Program-made: the position numbers and the translations under genes | Shown: one piece after another, positions 1-8,761 of the stretch | Layout of the letters: the number at the start of each line of letters is the position of its first letter | Numbering within the stretch: position 1 is the stretch's first letter | The notes under the pieces: model-generated | Told to the model about the DNA's origin: nothing | What the model saw: only the letters and a program-made list of their open reading frames with translations | Database searches by the model: none | Assembly: GCF_000709345.1 (NCBI RefSeq) | Contig: NZ_KL448323.1 | Span: forward strand, 3,942,648-4,006,647 | Length of the DNA: 64,000 nucleotides | From: Polaromonas glacialis | GTDB lineage: Bacteria; Pseudomonadota; Gammaproteobacteria; Burkholderiales; Burkholderiaceae_C | Reading direction: 5' to 3'

Positions 1-190
1 GCAAGATCAAAACGAACGACAGCCCATCAAGGGCAATGCCGTCCTTGGCACCTTTGTCGATGTGCAGGGTGACCGCAGCCTTGCAGTCGCCTTCGGTCGG
101 TTGTGCCGTGAGGTTGGAGGTAATGCAAGGGCAAAGAAATGCGCAATTGCAGGTCTCCATGTATTGACCGGTGATTTGCCAGCTAGACAT
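1..190 (-). CDS. DUF1326 domain protein, partial (runs off the left edge)
   Basis: Only the first 63 codons are in the window; the gene reads leftward from an ATG at 190 and continues past base 1. The protein begins MSSWQITGQYMETCNC and goes on with a Cys-containing FLCPC segment and a GDCKAAV stretch, the recognisable N-terminus of DUF1326 proteins. That family is of unknown function, but its conserved cysteines suggest metal binding. It is divergent from a DUF2182 membrane protein that starts 253 bp away; the two families are commonly neighbours, so they probably act together. The family call rests on a short segment, and the function is unknown. Confidence 0.8.
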   Translation of the reverse strand, partial: MSSWQITGQYMETCNCAFLCPCITSNLTAQPTEGDCKAAVTLHIDKGAKDGIALDGLSFVLIL

Positions 191-443
191 GGCGATACTC
201 CTTTGCAAAAAAGTTTCGGTTCGCATATCCGCGTGCAGTGAGCAGATTCGTTGCCACCGCGACTGCACCCAATGCAGTTTATTCCGATGTTTGAGCCTTC
301 GCAATGCTGCCTCTTTGCCCTGTTTGCTGCGTGCGCGCATTGGCAGGTGGCGCAGATCGAAATGGAAGTCACCCCGCTTGACTGGCTGCACAAACACGCG
401 CATCGTTCAAGGACGTTCGTGAACTGGCGAAGGATATTGATTG

Positions 444-1238
444 ATGCGACAGCAAAAGCCTGATTCGGCGGATACGGCGCCACAAGGCCTGCTCATCCTC
501 GCTACGCGGCAGCCCAGGCTGGCGACGGGGATTCTTGCCATCAGCGTGATCGGCTGGTTGTTTTTGGCCTGGATCGCGGTCGATATGAGCCAGCCGTTTG
601 CGCAGTTGACGATGCCGGACTCCTCACAATGGGGTGCTGCGAGCGTGCTTGCGATCTGGACCATGTGGGCGCTCATGATGGCCGCGATGATGTTGCCGTC
701 GGCACTGCCAATGATCCTGACCTTCGTCGATCTGGGGGTGCGCAGCGCAGAGCCGGCGCGAGGACGCAGCTTCGTTGCCGCCTACCTGTTCGTCTGGTTT
801 GCCTTCAGCGCCGGAGCCACCGCCGCACAGTGGGTACTGCAAGCCATGGGCTGGGTCAATCCGATGATCGTCAGTTCCTCGGCGTTGCTGACTGCGCTGT
901 TGCTGCTCATCGCCGGTGCCTATCAGTTTTCGCGCCTCAAACAGGTATGCCTTTCGCGTTGCCGCACACCAATGGGTTTCTTGCTCGGGGAGTGGCGCGC
1001 TGGCGTGTACGGCGCCTTCGTGATGGGGGTGCGGCATGGCCTGTTCTGCGTAGGCTGCTGCTGGGCGCTGATGGCCCTGCTTTTCGTGGGTGGCGTCATG
1101 AACCTCGCCTGGGTCGCGGCGCTGTCGATTGCAGTCGCGATTGAGAAATTGGCGCCGAGAGGAGAACGACTGGCGTCAGCCCTTGGGCTTGGGCTGATTG
1201 CAGCGGGTCTTGTCAAATTGCTGGTCCTCGTGAACTAA
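444..1238 (+). CDS. DUF2182 integral membrane protein
   Basis: A 264-residue hydrophobic protein with about six to seven membrane segments. The central MWALMMAAMMLPSALPMI stretch (about residues 73-90) and the later RHGLFCVGCCWALM stretch with paired cysteines are hallmarks of DUF2182, described as predicted metal-binding membrane proteins. The start is taken as ATG 444, with an AAGGA-like ribosome site about 9 nt upstream; a TTG directly before it is the alternative. It is divergent from the DUF1326 gene at the left edge, its usual partner family. The substrate is unknown; a joint role in metal handling is inference. Confidence 0.88.
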   Translation: MRQQKPDSADTAPQGLLILATRQPRLATGILAISVIGWLFLAWIAVDMSQPFAQLTMPDSSQWGAASVLAIWTMWALMMAAMMLPSALPMILTFVDLGVRSAEPARGRSFVAAYLFVWFAFSAGATAAQWVLQAMGWVNPMIVSSSALLTALLLLIAGAYQFSRLKQVCLSRCRTPMGFLLGEWRAGVYGAFVMGVRHGLFCVGCCWALMALLFVGGVMNLAWVAALSIAVAIEKLAPRGERLASALGLGLIAAGLVKLLVLVN

Positions 1239-1379
1239 GCGTCAACAGCCGATGCGGTGGCAGGGTATGCCATACATATGCTTGCCCGGCCTGAAGTCTG
1301 TAAAAATCAGAATAATGAACGATATCTTGACGCGCCCATACGACATGCGCCCGGGATCTTCCTGGGAGATCCTGAACCC

Positions 1380-1790
1380 ATGACAATTCCTTGCCCCTGC
1401 GGCCGCACCTCGACCCATTCGGCCACAACCGCCAAACCCCAACCCCTGTATTTCTCCGCCTGCTGCGGGCCATTCCTAGAAGAAAACATCCCCGCCCCCG
1501 ACGCCGAAGCGCTGATGCGCTCGCGCTACAGCGCCTTCGTTTTCCGGCGGGCCGACTATTTGCTCGCCACCTGGCATGCCTCCACGCGCCCGGCCACGCT
1601 GGACTTTGCGCCCGGCGCGAAGTGGCTGGGGCTGGACGTGCGTTCGCACCGGGTGCTGGACGCCGACCACGCCGAAGTCGAGTTCGTCGCCCGCTGCCGC
1701 GATGCGGGCCGCGCCACGCGCCTGCACGAGCGCAGCCGCTTCGTGCGCGAATCGGCGCGCTGGTTGTATGTCGATGGCGACCAGTTTTAG
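1380..1790 (+). CDS. YchJ-family (UPF0225) protein
   Basis: A 136-residue protein. The N-terminus has CPC (Cys5, Cys7) and a CC pair (Cys28, Cys29), followed by the family block with LMRSRYSAF and YLLATWH. These mark the YchJ/UPF0225 family, whose N-terminal cysteines resemble a SEC-C type zinc site and whose body is NTF2-like. No reaction is known. The reading frame is open further upstream, but ATG 1380 matches the family N-terminus and has GGGAG about 15 nt upstream. A dispersed palindromic repeat follows the stop codon and separates it from the HAD gene. Confidence 0.85.
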   Translation: MTIPCPCGRTSTHSATTAKPQPLYFSACCGPFLEENIPAPDAEALMRSRYSAFVFRRADYLLATWHASTRPATLDFAPGAKWLGLDVRSHRVLDADHAEVEFVARCRDAGRATRLHERSRFVRESARWLYVDGDQF

Positions 1791-1796
1791 CATCAA

Positions 1797-1848
1797 ATGA
1801 CCTTTTTGCGCACGTCCTGCAAGCGAAAGCAGCTATTAAAAAGAGAGT
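1797..1848 (+). repeat. dispersed triple-hairpin repeat, copy 1
   Basis: Intergenic copy between the YchJ and HAD genes, ending 4 nt before the HAD start codon. It contains the family's middle block (TTTTTGCGCACG..TGCAAGCG) and the terminal AGCAGCTATTAAAAAG block. The last palindromic arm is degenerate. It resembles copies 3, 6 and 8 in order and spacing of blocks. Confidence 0.6.
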
Positions 1849-1852
1849 AAAA

Positions 1853-2512
1853 ATGAAATTCGAAGCGATCCTGTTTGACTGCGACGGCGTGCTGGTGGAC
1901 AGCGAGCCGATCACCAACGGCGTGCTGCGCGACATGCTCGAAGAAGGCGGCTGGTCGCTGACGCCGGCCGAATGCATGCGCGTGTTCGTCGGCAAGGCGG
2001 TGCGCGACGAGCGCGGGCTCATCGAAGCCAACACCGGCCGGCCGCTGACCGAGGACTGGATGGCCGAGTTCTACGCGCGGCGCAACAGCGAATTGCAGGC
2101 GCGCCTTACGGCCATCGCGGGCGCGCACGAAGCCGTGGCCGCCGCGCATGCCCACGCGGCCGAGCGCATCGCCTGCGCTTCGGGTGCCGACCGCTTCAAG
2201 GTGGAAATGCAGCTGGCGCAGGTCGGGTTGATGGAGTTTTTCGCCGGCCGCATCTTCAGCGGCCACGAGATGCCGCGCTCCAAGCCCGCGCCCGATGTGT
2301 ACCTGGCGGCAGCGGCGCATCTGGGTGCGGCGGGCGCGCGCTGCCTGGTGATCGAGGACACGACCACCGGCGTGACAGCCGGCGTGGCGGCGGGCGCCAC
2401 CGTCTGGGCGTATTGCCCGACGCCCGGTCACGGCCCGGCCTTGGAACAGGCAGGCGCGATCCGTCTGTTTGGCCACATGGCCGACTTGCCGGCGTTGCTG
2501 GCGGCGGATTGA
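1853..2512 (+). CDS. HAD-superfamily hydrolase (phosphoglycolate phosphatase/beta-phosphoglucomutase-like)
   Basis: A 219-residue HAD subfamily IA enzyme. Motif I is FDCDGVLVDSEP with nucleophile Asp9 and acid Asp11. A helical cap follows (about 15-85), then the SKPAPDVYL motif III region and IEDTTTGVTAGVAAGA as motif IV. Family members hydrolyse or transfer phosphate on small metabolites; the substrate cannot be read from sequence. The frame is open far upstream but only the ATG at 1853 gives the canonical HAD N-terminus. Unusually, the upstream spacer is mostly a dispersed repeat, so the ribosome site is poor (an AAGAGAG stretch). Confidence 0.88.
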   Translation: MKFEAILFDCDGVLVDSEPITNGVLRDMLEEGGWSLTPAECMRVFVGKAVRDERGLIEANTGRPLTEDWMAEFYARRNSELQARLTAIAGAHEAVAAAHAHAAERIACASGADRFKVEMQLAQVGLMEFFAGRIFSGHEMPRSKPAPDVYLAAAAHLGAAGARCLVIEDTTTGVTAGVAAGATVWAYCPTPGHGPALEQAGAIRLFGHMADLPALLAAD

Positions 2513-2705
2513 CTTCCTGGCTGGACCGATCCGGCTGTGGCGGCGGCCCATGCCTGCATGGCTTGAGGTTGAAAGAACTGCTGAGTTGACTTGCTTGAAT
2601 TGCGGTAACGCCGAATGTGACAAGTTGCATTGAATTTCAAAGTTTTTCTGGTTATTGCTCTGAAAGAGGCTCCAAATTGGTGCTCCTCAAAAAACAACAA
2701 TACCC

Positions 2706-3422
2706 ATGATGCTTGTAACGAAATCCTCGGTCATTTGTCTCTCCTTCCTTACCTTGGCCCTTGGAAGCCATGCCCAACAGCCACCTCAAGCGGGTGCTCC
2801 CTCCGCCAAGCCCGACGCGTCCAATTCGCAGCCAGTCGCCAGCCCGAATCGAACCAGTTCGCGGACGTGGGCCACGTCGGACAAGGGCGGCAAGTCCAGG
2901 CACAACGGCGAGAAATCCGAGAAATCCGAGAAAGGTGAGAAAGGTGAGAAAGGTGAGAAAGCCGCGATCAAATGGGTCGATGCAACAGGCCGGACGATGG
3001 GACGGGCCATCGGAAACCATGCCATCCTGACGACTTTCGACAACCAGCTGGCGACGATCACGGGGCTTTACCCGGACCAGACCTGCGATGCTGATCGTGT
3101 ATGCACCTACCCGAGCAACGGCGCCCGGTGGTCGGAGTTTGAATCGGTTTACTACACCACGCCAGATTGCACCGGCATTCCTTATTCGCTGTCTGCCGCC
3201 ATGGGCACGCCGTACCTGGGTGTTCCGGTGGTTGACAGCGGCGGGGCCTACCTCTATTTCTTCAAGGCGGTCGATACGACCCGCGTAACCCTGCGTTCAA
3301 ACTATTCGAACAATGCCTGCTTTGTGATCGGGATTCGCGGGGCGTTTCCGACTGACGCCGCGCCGGTTTCCGACGTGGTCCCGGCGTCCACTTACGGAAC
3401 GCCGCCTTTCTTTTTAAAGTAG
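2706..3422 (+). CDS. secreted protein with Glu-Lys-rich tandem repeat, unknown function
   Basis: 238 residues. A signal peptide is clear (hydrophobic residues about 6-22, cleavage near SHAQ). Next comes a disordered Pro/Ser/Lys region with short EKSEK/EKGEK repeats at about residues 69-86, then a globular C-terminal part with several cysteines (QTCDADRVCTYP, PDCTG, NNACF) that suggest disulfides outside the cytoplasm. I recognise no family. The last codons overlap the 3' end of the convergent AraC gene by 9 nt. Confidence 0.75.
   Translation: MMLVTKSSVICLSFLTLALGSHAQQPPQAGAPSAKPDASNSQPVASPNRTSSRTWATSDKGGKSRHNGEKSEKSEKGEKGEKGEKAAIKWVDATGRTMGRAIGNHAILTTFDNQLATITGLYPDQTCDADRVCTYPSNGARWSEFESVYYTTPDCTGIPYSLSAAMGTPYLGVPVVDSGGAYLYFFKAVDTTRVTLRSNYSNNACFVIGIRGAFPTDAAPVSDVVPASTYGTPPFFLK
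2910..2963 (+). repeat. 9-bp tandem repeat in coding sequence
   Basis: Six consecutive 9-bp units of form GAGAAA+NNN: two GAGAAATCC, three GAGAAAGGT, then GAGAAAGCC. They encode EKS, EKS, EKG, EKG, EKG, EKA. Unit length is a multiple of three, so copy-number change keeps the frame; the perfect repeats suggest recent slippage expansion. Confidence 0.95.
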
Positions 3423-4466
3423 CCCGGGTCTGCTGCGGCGAAATTCCGCGGGCGACTGGCCGGTCCAGTCCTTGAACGCCCGCATGAAGCTTTTCTCGTT
3501 CTGAAAGCCGGCTGCCTCGGCCACCTGCTTGATGGGGCGGCGGGTGCGCAGCAGCAACTCCAGCGCCCGCGCGCGCCGCACCTCGTCCTTGAGCGCCTGC
3601 AATGACGCGCCTTCTTCCTTCAACTGCCGGTGCAGGGTGCGCGGCGAGACGTGCAGCATCGCCGCCAGCGCATCGGCGCCATGGGTTTGCGCCGGATGCG
3701 CGGCCAGCGCCTGGCGCACGCGCTGCACCAGCAGCCGGTCGCGCCGGTAGGGCAGCACCGTCAGCGGCAGGGCGCGCTCCAGCATCTGTTGCAGGGCGCG
3801 CTCGTCGCGCCGCAGCGGCAGGGCCAGGTAGCGGGCGTCAAAGCGGATCGCTGCCGGTGCGCTGTCAAATGCGGTCGGGCCGGAAAACAGCACGGCGTAC
3901 ACCTCGCGGTGCGGCGGCGCGGCAAACGGCAGTTGCGCGGCCAGCAGCGGGATGCGCGAGTCGATCAGCCAGCAGGCGACGCCCAGGATGTTGCGGAGCA
4001 CCGAAACCAGGCAGAACTCGCGCAGCGCGCCCAAATCGCGCTGCTCGGTGATGCACAGGGTCGCGGTGTCGCCCGCCACGCCAAGCGTCAGGGCGATGTC
4101 GTCGGCGATCAGCCCGTGGTGCCGGCACCAGCGCTTGAGCGCCACGCCCAGCGTCGGCGCGCTGAGCGAAGCCCGCGCGAGCATGCCGTAGCTGCCCCAG
4201 GGCAGGCGCCGGCTGAACCAGCCGAGCGCCTCGTCGTCGAGTTCCTGCATCGCCAGGCCCGAGATGCGTTCCATCTGCCAGGCGGTGATGCGCGACGCGG
4301 GATCGAGCAGCGCTGCCAGCGCGATTTGTGCCTGCGCCAGCGCGCCGGCCGGATTCATGCCGCGCCGCTCATAGGCCAGCAGGATTGCTTGCACGAAGGC
4401 CATCGGCGTGACGGCGGGCGCATTCAGAGGTGGCGTGGCGGCAGAGGCGGAAAGGGCTGATGGCAT
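3414..4466 (-). CDS. AraC-family transcriptional regulator (OruR/FtrA-like, Arabinose_bd N-domain)
   Basis: 350 residues. The N-terminal two-thirds is the ligand-sensing domain typical of long AraC regulators (RRLPWGSYGMLARA, GLIADDI). The C-terminal ~100 residues carry two helix-turn-helix motifs (DALAAMLHVSPRTLHRQLKEEG; IKQVAEAAGFQNEKSFMRAFKDWTG). The start is the ATG at 4466; upstream in-frame codons are unlikely since they enter the divergent promoter region. It is divergent from the acyl-CoA synthetase gene, and an inverted repeat CACGAT-N8-ATCGTG lies between them. It probably controls the adjacent catabolic cluster; the inducer is unknown. Confidence 0.88.
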   Translation of the reverse strand: MPSALSASAATPPLNAPAVTPMAFVQAILLAYERRGMNPAGALAQAQIALAALLDPASRITAWQMERISGLAMQELDDEALGWFSRRLPWGSYGMLARASLSAPTLGVALKRWCRHHGLIADDIALTLGVAGDTATLCITEQRDLGALREFCLVSVLRNILGVACWLIDSRIPLLAAQLPFAAPPHREVYAVLFSGPTAFDSAPAAIRFDARYLALPLRRDERALQQMLERALPLTVLPYRRDRLLVQRVRQALAAHPAQTHGADALAAMLHVSPRTLHRQLKEEGASLQALKDEVRRARALELLLRTRRPIKQVAEAAGFQNEKSFMRAFKDWTGQSPAEFRRSRPGLL

Positions 4467-4490
4467 ATGCGCAAGTGTGAGGGACGGTGG

Positions 4491-4510
4491 CACGATTTGC
4501 AACCATCGTG
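4491..4510. promoter_or_regulatory. candidate operator between araC-type gene and acyl-CoA synthetase
   Basis: Perfect 6-bp inverted repeat CACGAT-N8-ATCGTG in the 125-bp divergent intergenic region. Position and symmetry suit a regulator site, but AraC proteins often use direct repeats, so this is only a candidate. Confidence 0.35.
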
Positions 4511-4591
4511 GCTTTTCGCGATGGCGCGATTCGCGCAGGATGCGCCATACTGTCGCTGGCCGCGCGTGCCGGCGGCCGCAAGGAGACCACC

Positions 4592-6331
4592 ATGAGCGAA
4601 GAACTTTCCGCAACGTGTCCAGCAGCCGCGCCTTTCACGCGCAGCTACGCCCGTGGCGCCACCGACGTGCCGCTGATCGAGCAGCCGATAGGCGCATTTT
4701 TTGACGCCATCGCGGCGCACCAGCCCGACCATGAGGCGCTGGTCAGCGTTCACCAGGGCCGCCGCTACAGCTACCGCGAACTGCAGCGCGAAACCGACCG
4801 CCTGGCCAGCGCGCTGCTGGGACTGGGCCTGCAGAGCGGCGAGCGCGTCGGCATCTGGTCGCACAACAACGCCGAATGGGTGCTGCTGCAGCTGGCCACG
4901 GCCAAGGTCGGGCTGATTTTGGTCAACATCAACCCGGCCTACCGCACCGCCGAAGTCGAATACGCGCTGAACAAGGTGGGTTGCCGCGCGCTGGTCACCA
5001 TGGCGCGCTTCAAGACCAGCGACTACATCGGCATGCTGCGCGAGCTGGCGCCCGAGTGGGCGCATGGCCAGCCCGGCCGGCTCGAATCCAGCACGCTGCC
5101 GCATCTGCACAGCGTGGTCTGGATTGACGAGGCCGGGCAGGGCGACGACCAGCCCGGCCTGACGCGCTTCTCCGATCTGCTGGCCAGCGGCAACCCCGAC
5201 GATGCGCGGCTGGCGCAAGTCGCCGCTACGCTGAAGGCGACCGACCCGATCAACCTCCAGTTCACCAGCGGCACCACCGGTTTCCCCAAGGGCGCGACGC
5301 TGACGCACCGCAACATCCTGAACAACGGCTTTTTCATCGGCGAGGCGATGCGGCTCACGCCGGCCGACCGCCTGTGCATTCCGGTGCCGCTGTACCACTG
5401 CTTCGGCATGGTGCTGGGCAACCTGGCGTGCCTGACGCACGGCGCGACCATCGTCTACCCGAACGACGGTTTTGAGCCGCTGAGCGTGCTGCAGACGGTG
5501 CAGGACGAGAAATGCACCGGCCTGCACGGCGTGCCGACCATGTTCATCGCCGAGCTCGACCATCCGCGCTTTGCCGAGTTCGACCTGTCCACGCTGCGCA
5601 CCGGCATCATGGCGGGCTCGCCGTGCCCGACCGAAGTCATGAAGCGCGTCGTCAGCGACATGAACCTGGGCCAGATCACGATTGCCTACGGCATGACCGA
5701 GACCAGCCCGGTCAGCTGCCAGAGTTCGATTGACACGCCCCTTAGCAAGCGCGTCTCGACCGTCGGCCTGGTGCAGCCGCACCTCGAAGTCAAGATCATC
5801 GACCCCGAGAGCGGCGAGATCGTCGCGCCCGGCGTGTCGGGCGAATTCTGCACGCGCGGCTATTCGGTCATGCACGGCTACTGGGACGACCCGGCGCGCA
5901 CGGCGGAATCCATCGATGCCGACGGCTGGATGCACACCGGCGACCTGGCGACCATGGACTTTGAGGGCTACGTCAACATTGTCGGCCGCATCAAGGACAT
6001 GGTGATTCGCGGCGGCGAGAACATCTACCCGCGCGAGATCGAGGAATTCCTTTACCGCCATCCCAAGGTGCAGGATGTGCAGGTCGTCGGCCTGCCTGAC
6101 AAGCGCTACGGCGAGGAACTGTGCGCCTGGATCGTGCCCCGGCCCGGCGTAATGCTGGCCGAGGATGAGATTCGCGACTTCTGCAAGGGCCAGATCGCGC
6201 ACTACAAGGTGCCGCGCTACATCCGCTTCGTACCCGGTTTCCCGATGACGGTGACCGGCAAGATCCAGAAATTCAAGATCCGCGACAAAATGAAAAACCA
6301 GCTGGGGCTGGAAGAAGACAAAACCGCCTGA
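4592..6331 (+). CDS. acyl-CoA synthetase (AMP-binding)
   Basis: 579 residues, usual size for medium/short-chain acyl-CoA ligases. It activates a carboxylic acid to its CoA thioester via an acyl-adenylate. The P-loop FTSGTTGFPKGATLTH lies at about residue 223, YGMTETSP at about 370, the hinge GRIKDMVIRGGENIYPREIE at about 464, and the catalytic Lys in TGKIQKFKIR at about 556. The start ATG 4592 has AGGAG 7 nt upstream. First gene of the methylcrotonyl-CoA carboxylase cluster, 14 nt before mccB, so it may activate isovalerate or another branched acid. The substrate is inferred from context only. Confidence 0.92.
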   Translation: MSEELSATCPAAAPFTRSYARGATDVPLIEQPIGAFFDAIAAHQPDHEALVSVHQGRRYSYRELQRETDRLASALLGLGLQSGERVGIWSHNNAEWVLLQLATAKVGLILVNINPAYRTAEVEYALNKVGCRALVTMARFKTSDYIGMLRELAPEWAHGQPGRLESSTLPHLHSVVWIDEAGQGDDQPGLTRFSDLLASGNPDDARLAQVAATLKATDPINLQFTSGTTGFPKGATLTHRNILNNGFFIGEAMRLTPADRLCIPVPLYHCFGMVLGNLACLTHGATIVYPNDGFEPLSVLQTVQDEKCTGLHGVPTMFIAELDHPRFAEFDLSTLRTGIMAGSPCPTEVMKRVVSDMNLGQITIAYGMTETSPVSCQSSIDTPLSKRVSTVGLVQPHLEVKIIDPESGEIVAPGVSGEFCTRGYSVMHGYWDDPARTAESIDADGWMHTGDLATMDFEGYVNIVGRIKDMVIRGGENIYPREIEEFLYRHPKVQDVQVVGLPDKRYGEELCAWIVPRPGVMLAEDEIRDFCKGQIAHYKVPRYIRFVPGFPMTVTGKIQKFKIRDKMKNQLGLEEDKTA

Positions 6332-6345
6332 AAGACAACGGAACC

Positions 6346-7953
6346 ATGACCACGATCGAAACCAAACTCAACGCCCGTTCCGCCGACTTCCAGGCCAATG
6401 CCAGCGCCATGCGCGCGCTGGTGGACGACCTTCATGTGCAACTCGCCAAGTCCGCTGCCGGCGGCGGCGAAGTCGCCAGAGCCCGCCACACCGCGCGCGG
6501 CAAGCTGCTGCCGCGCGACCGGGTGCAGATGCTGCTCGACCCCGGCACGCCCTTCCTGGAAGTCGCGCCACTGGCCGCGCTCGGCATGTACAAGGGCGAC
6601 GCGCCGTGCGCGGGCCTGATCGTCGGCATCGGCCGGGTCAGCGGCGTGGACTGCATGATCGTCTGCAACGACGCCACCGTGAAGGGCGGCACCTACTACC
6701 CGCTGACCGTCAAGAAGCACCTGCGGGCGCAGGAAATCGCCCAGCAGAACCACCTGACCTGCATCTACCTGGTCGATTCGGGCGGCGCCAATTTGCCGAA
6801 CCAGGACGAGGTGTTTCCCGACCGCGACCACTTCGGCCGCATCTTCTTCAACCAGGCCAACATGAGCGCGCTCGGCATCTCTCAGATCGCCGTGGTGATG
6901 GGCAGTTGCACGGCGGGCGGCGCCTACGTGCCGGCCATGAGCGACGAAAGCATCATCGTCAAGAACCAGGGCACGATTTTCCTGGGCGGCCCGCCGCTGG
7001 TGAAGGCCGCGACCGGCGAAGTCGTGACGGCCGAGGACCTGGGCGGCGGCGATGTGCATACCCGGCTGTCGGGCGTGGCCGACCATCTGGCGCAAAGCGA
7101 CCTGCATGCGCTGGCGCTGGCGCGGGCTTCTGTGAAGAATTTGAATAAAAACAAGTCTTCTGCGCACGCCGGACCTGCGCCTCTAGCTCCTAAATTCGTA
7201 GCGCAAGAGCTGTACGGCGTGATTCCCGTCGATGTGCGCAAGCCCTTCGACGTGCGCGAGATCATCGCCCGCATCGTCGATGGCAGCGTGTTCGACGAGT
7301 TCAAGGCGCGCTACGGCACCACGCTGGTCTGCGGCTTCGCGCACATCGAGGGCATGCCGGTCGGCATCATCGCCAACAACGGCATCCTGTTCAGCGAATC
7401 GGCGCTCAAGGCAACGCACTTCATCGAGCTGTGCTGCCAGCGCAAGATTCCGCTGGTGTTCCTGCAGAACATCACCGGCTTCATGGTCGGGCGCAAGTAC
7501 GAGAACGAGGGCATCGCCCGCAACGGCGCCAAGATGGTGACGGCGGTCGCCACGGCGGCGGTGCCGAAGTTCACCGTCATCATCGGCGGCAGTTTTGGCG
7601 CCGGCAATTACGGCATGTGCGGCCGGGCGTTTTCGCCGCGCTTTTTGTGGATGTGGCCGAACGCGCGCATCAGCGTCATGGGCGGCGACCAGGCGGCCGG
7701 CGTGCTCGCCACCGTCAAGCGCGACGGCATCGAGGGCAAGGGCGGCGCCTGGTCGGCCGAGGAAGAAGAAGCCTTCAAGGCGCCGATCCGCAGCCAGTAC
7801 GAGCACCAGGGCCATCCGTATTACGCCACGGCGCGGCTGTGGGATGACGGCGTGATCGACCCGGCCGACACGCGCCGTGTGCTCGCGCTGGGCCTGAGCG
7901 CGTCGCAGAATGCGCCGATTCCCGAGACGAAATTCGGTTTGTTCAGGATGTAA
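6346..7953 (+). CDS. liuB: methylcrotonyl-CoA carboxylase carboxyltransferase (beta) subunit
   Basis: 535 residues, the normal length. This subunit transfers CO2 from carboxybiotin to 3-methylcrotonyl-CoA in leucine/isovalerate breakdown. The two crotonase-type halves are seen: DSGGANLPNQDEVFPDRDHFGRIF and SCTAGGAYVPAMSDESI in the first; NNGILFSESALKATHFIELC and GGSFGAGNYGMCGRAFSPRFL with MGGDQAAGVLA in the second. This set separates it from the propionyl-CoA type. Partners are the hydratase (5 nt after) and the biotin-carrying alpha subunit at 9.4 kb. The linker between the halves (about residues 265-286) is encoded by a dispersed repeat. Confidence 0.95.
   Translation: MTTIETKLNARSADFQANASAMRALVDDLHVQLAKSAAGGGEVARARHTARGKLLPRDRVQMLLDPGTPFLEVAPLAALGMYKGDAPCAGLIVGIGRVSGVDCMIVCNDATVKGGTYYPLTVKKHLRAQEIAQQNHLTCIYLVDSGGANLPNQDEVFPDRDHFGRIFFNQANMSALGISQIAVVMGSCTAGGAYVPAMSDESIIVKNQGTIFLGGPPLVKAATGEVVTAEDLGGGDVHTRLSGVADHLAQSDLHALALARASVKNLNKNKSSAHAGPAPLAPKFVAQELYGVIPVDVRKPFDVREIIARIVDGSVFDEFKARYGTTLVCGFAHIEGMPVGIIANNGILFSESALKATHFIELCCQRKIPLVFLQNITGFMVGRKYENEGIARNGAKMVTAVATAAVPKFTVIIGGSFGAGNYGMCGRAFSPRFLWMWPNARISVMGGDQAAGVLATVKRDGIEGKGGAWSAEEEEAFKAPIRSQYEHQGHPYYATARLWDDGVIDPADTRRVLALGLSASQNAPIPETKFGLFRM
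7138..7203 (+). repeat. dispersed triple-hairpin repeat, copy 2, in frame inside mccB
   Basis: Blocks in order: AATTTGAATAAAAACAAG, then TGCGCACGCCGG..CTGCGC, then TAGCTCCTAAATTCGTAGC. It falls in the variable inter-domain linker of the carboxyltransferase and is read through without a stop. This copy is degenerate in its first hairpin. Confidence 0.55.
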
Positions 7954-7957
7954 AGCC

Positions 7958-8740
7958 ATGACGAACGCACTTGAAACCACCCAGCAGGGCGCCGTGCTGA
8001 CGCTCACGCTCAGCCGCCCCGACATCCGCAACGCCTTCAACGACGAAGTGATTGCCGAAATCACCGCTGCCTTTCAGGACGCAGCCAGCCGCGCCGAGGT
8101 GCGCGCCGTGGTGCTGGCCGCCATCGGCCCGGCCTTTTGCGCCGGGGCTGATTTGAACTGGATGCGCCGCATGGCCGACTACACGCGCGACGAGAACCTG
8201 CTTGATGCTAGCGCGCTGGCCGAAATGCTGCGCGTGATGTACGAATGCCCGAAGCCGACCATTGCCCGCATCCAGGGCGATGTGTATGCCGGCGGCATGG
8301 GGCTGGTGGCGGCCTGCGACATGGCCGTCAGCGTCGATACGGCGAGCTTCTGCCTGAGCGAGGTCAGGCTGGGGCTGATTCCGGCGACCATCAGCCCGTA
8401 TGTGATCCGCGCCATGGGCGCGCGTGCGGCGCACCGCTACTTTCTGACCGCCGAGCGCTTCGACGCGAAGGAAGCGCACCGCATCGGCTTCGTGCATGAA
8501 GTGGTGAGCGCCGACGCGCTGGACGCCAAGGTAGCGGAATTGACGAACGCCCTTAGCAGCGCCAGCCCGAACGCGGTGCGCAGCTGCAAGACGCTGGTGC
8601 AGGAAGTGGCCGGCCGCGACATCGAGGCGCCGCTGATCGGCCGCACGGTGGAAGGCATTGCCGACATCCGCACCAGCAGCGAAGGCCGCGAAGGCGTGCA
8701 GTCTTTCCTGCAAAAACGCAAGCCGTCCTGGCTAGTCTGA
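7958..8740 (+). CDS. liuC: 3-methylglutaconyl-CoA hydratase (enoyl-CoA hydratase family)
   Basis: 260 residues, crotonase fold. It hydrates 3-methylglutaconyl-CoA to HMG-CoA in the leucine pathway. The motif AGADLNWMRRMADY (about residues 62-75) is characteristic of methylglutaconyl-CoA hydratases in liu clusters, and the oxyanion-hole region GDVYAGGMGLVAACD is present at about 107-121. It starts 5 nt after mccB. Specificity is drawn from motif and neighbourhood; a general enoyl-CoA hydratase is the alternative. Confidence 0.88.
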   Translation: MTNALETTQQGAVLTLTLSRPDIRNAFNDEVIAEITAAFQDAASRAEVRAVVLAAIGPAFCAGADLNWMRRMADYTRDENLLDASALAEMLRVMYECPKPTIARIQGDVYAGGMGLVAACDMAVSVDTASFCLSEVRLGLIPATISPYVIRAMGARAAHRYFLTAERFDAKEAHRIGFVHEVVSADALDAKVAELTNALSSASPNAVRSCKTLVQEVAGRDIEAPLIGRTVEGIADIRTSSEGREGVQSFLQKRKPSWLV

Positions 8741-8761
8741 GTTTTTCAAAGGAGCTTCACC

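Noticed and set aside
4424..6202. 592-codon open frame on the minus strand
   Set aside because: It lies antisense to the acyl-CoA synthetase and is an effect of high GC and codon bias; it has no family motif and the + strand gene is certain.
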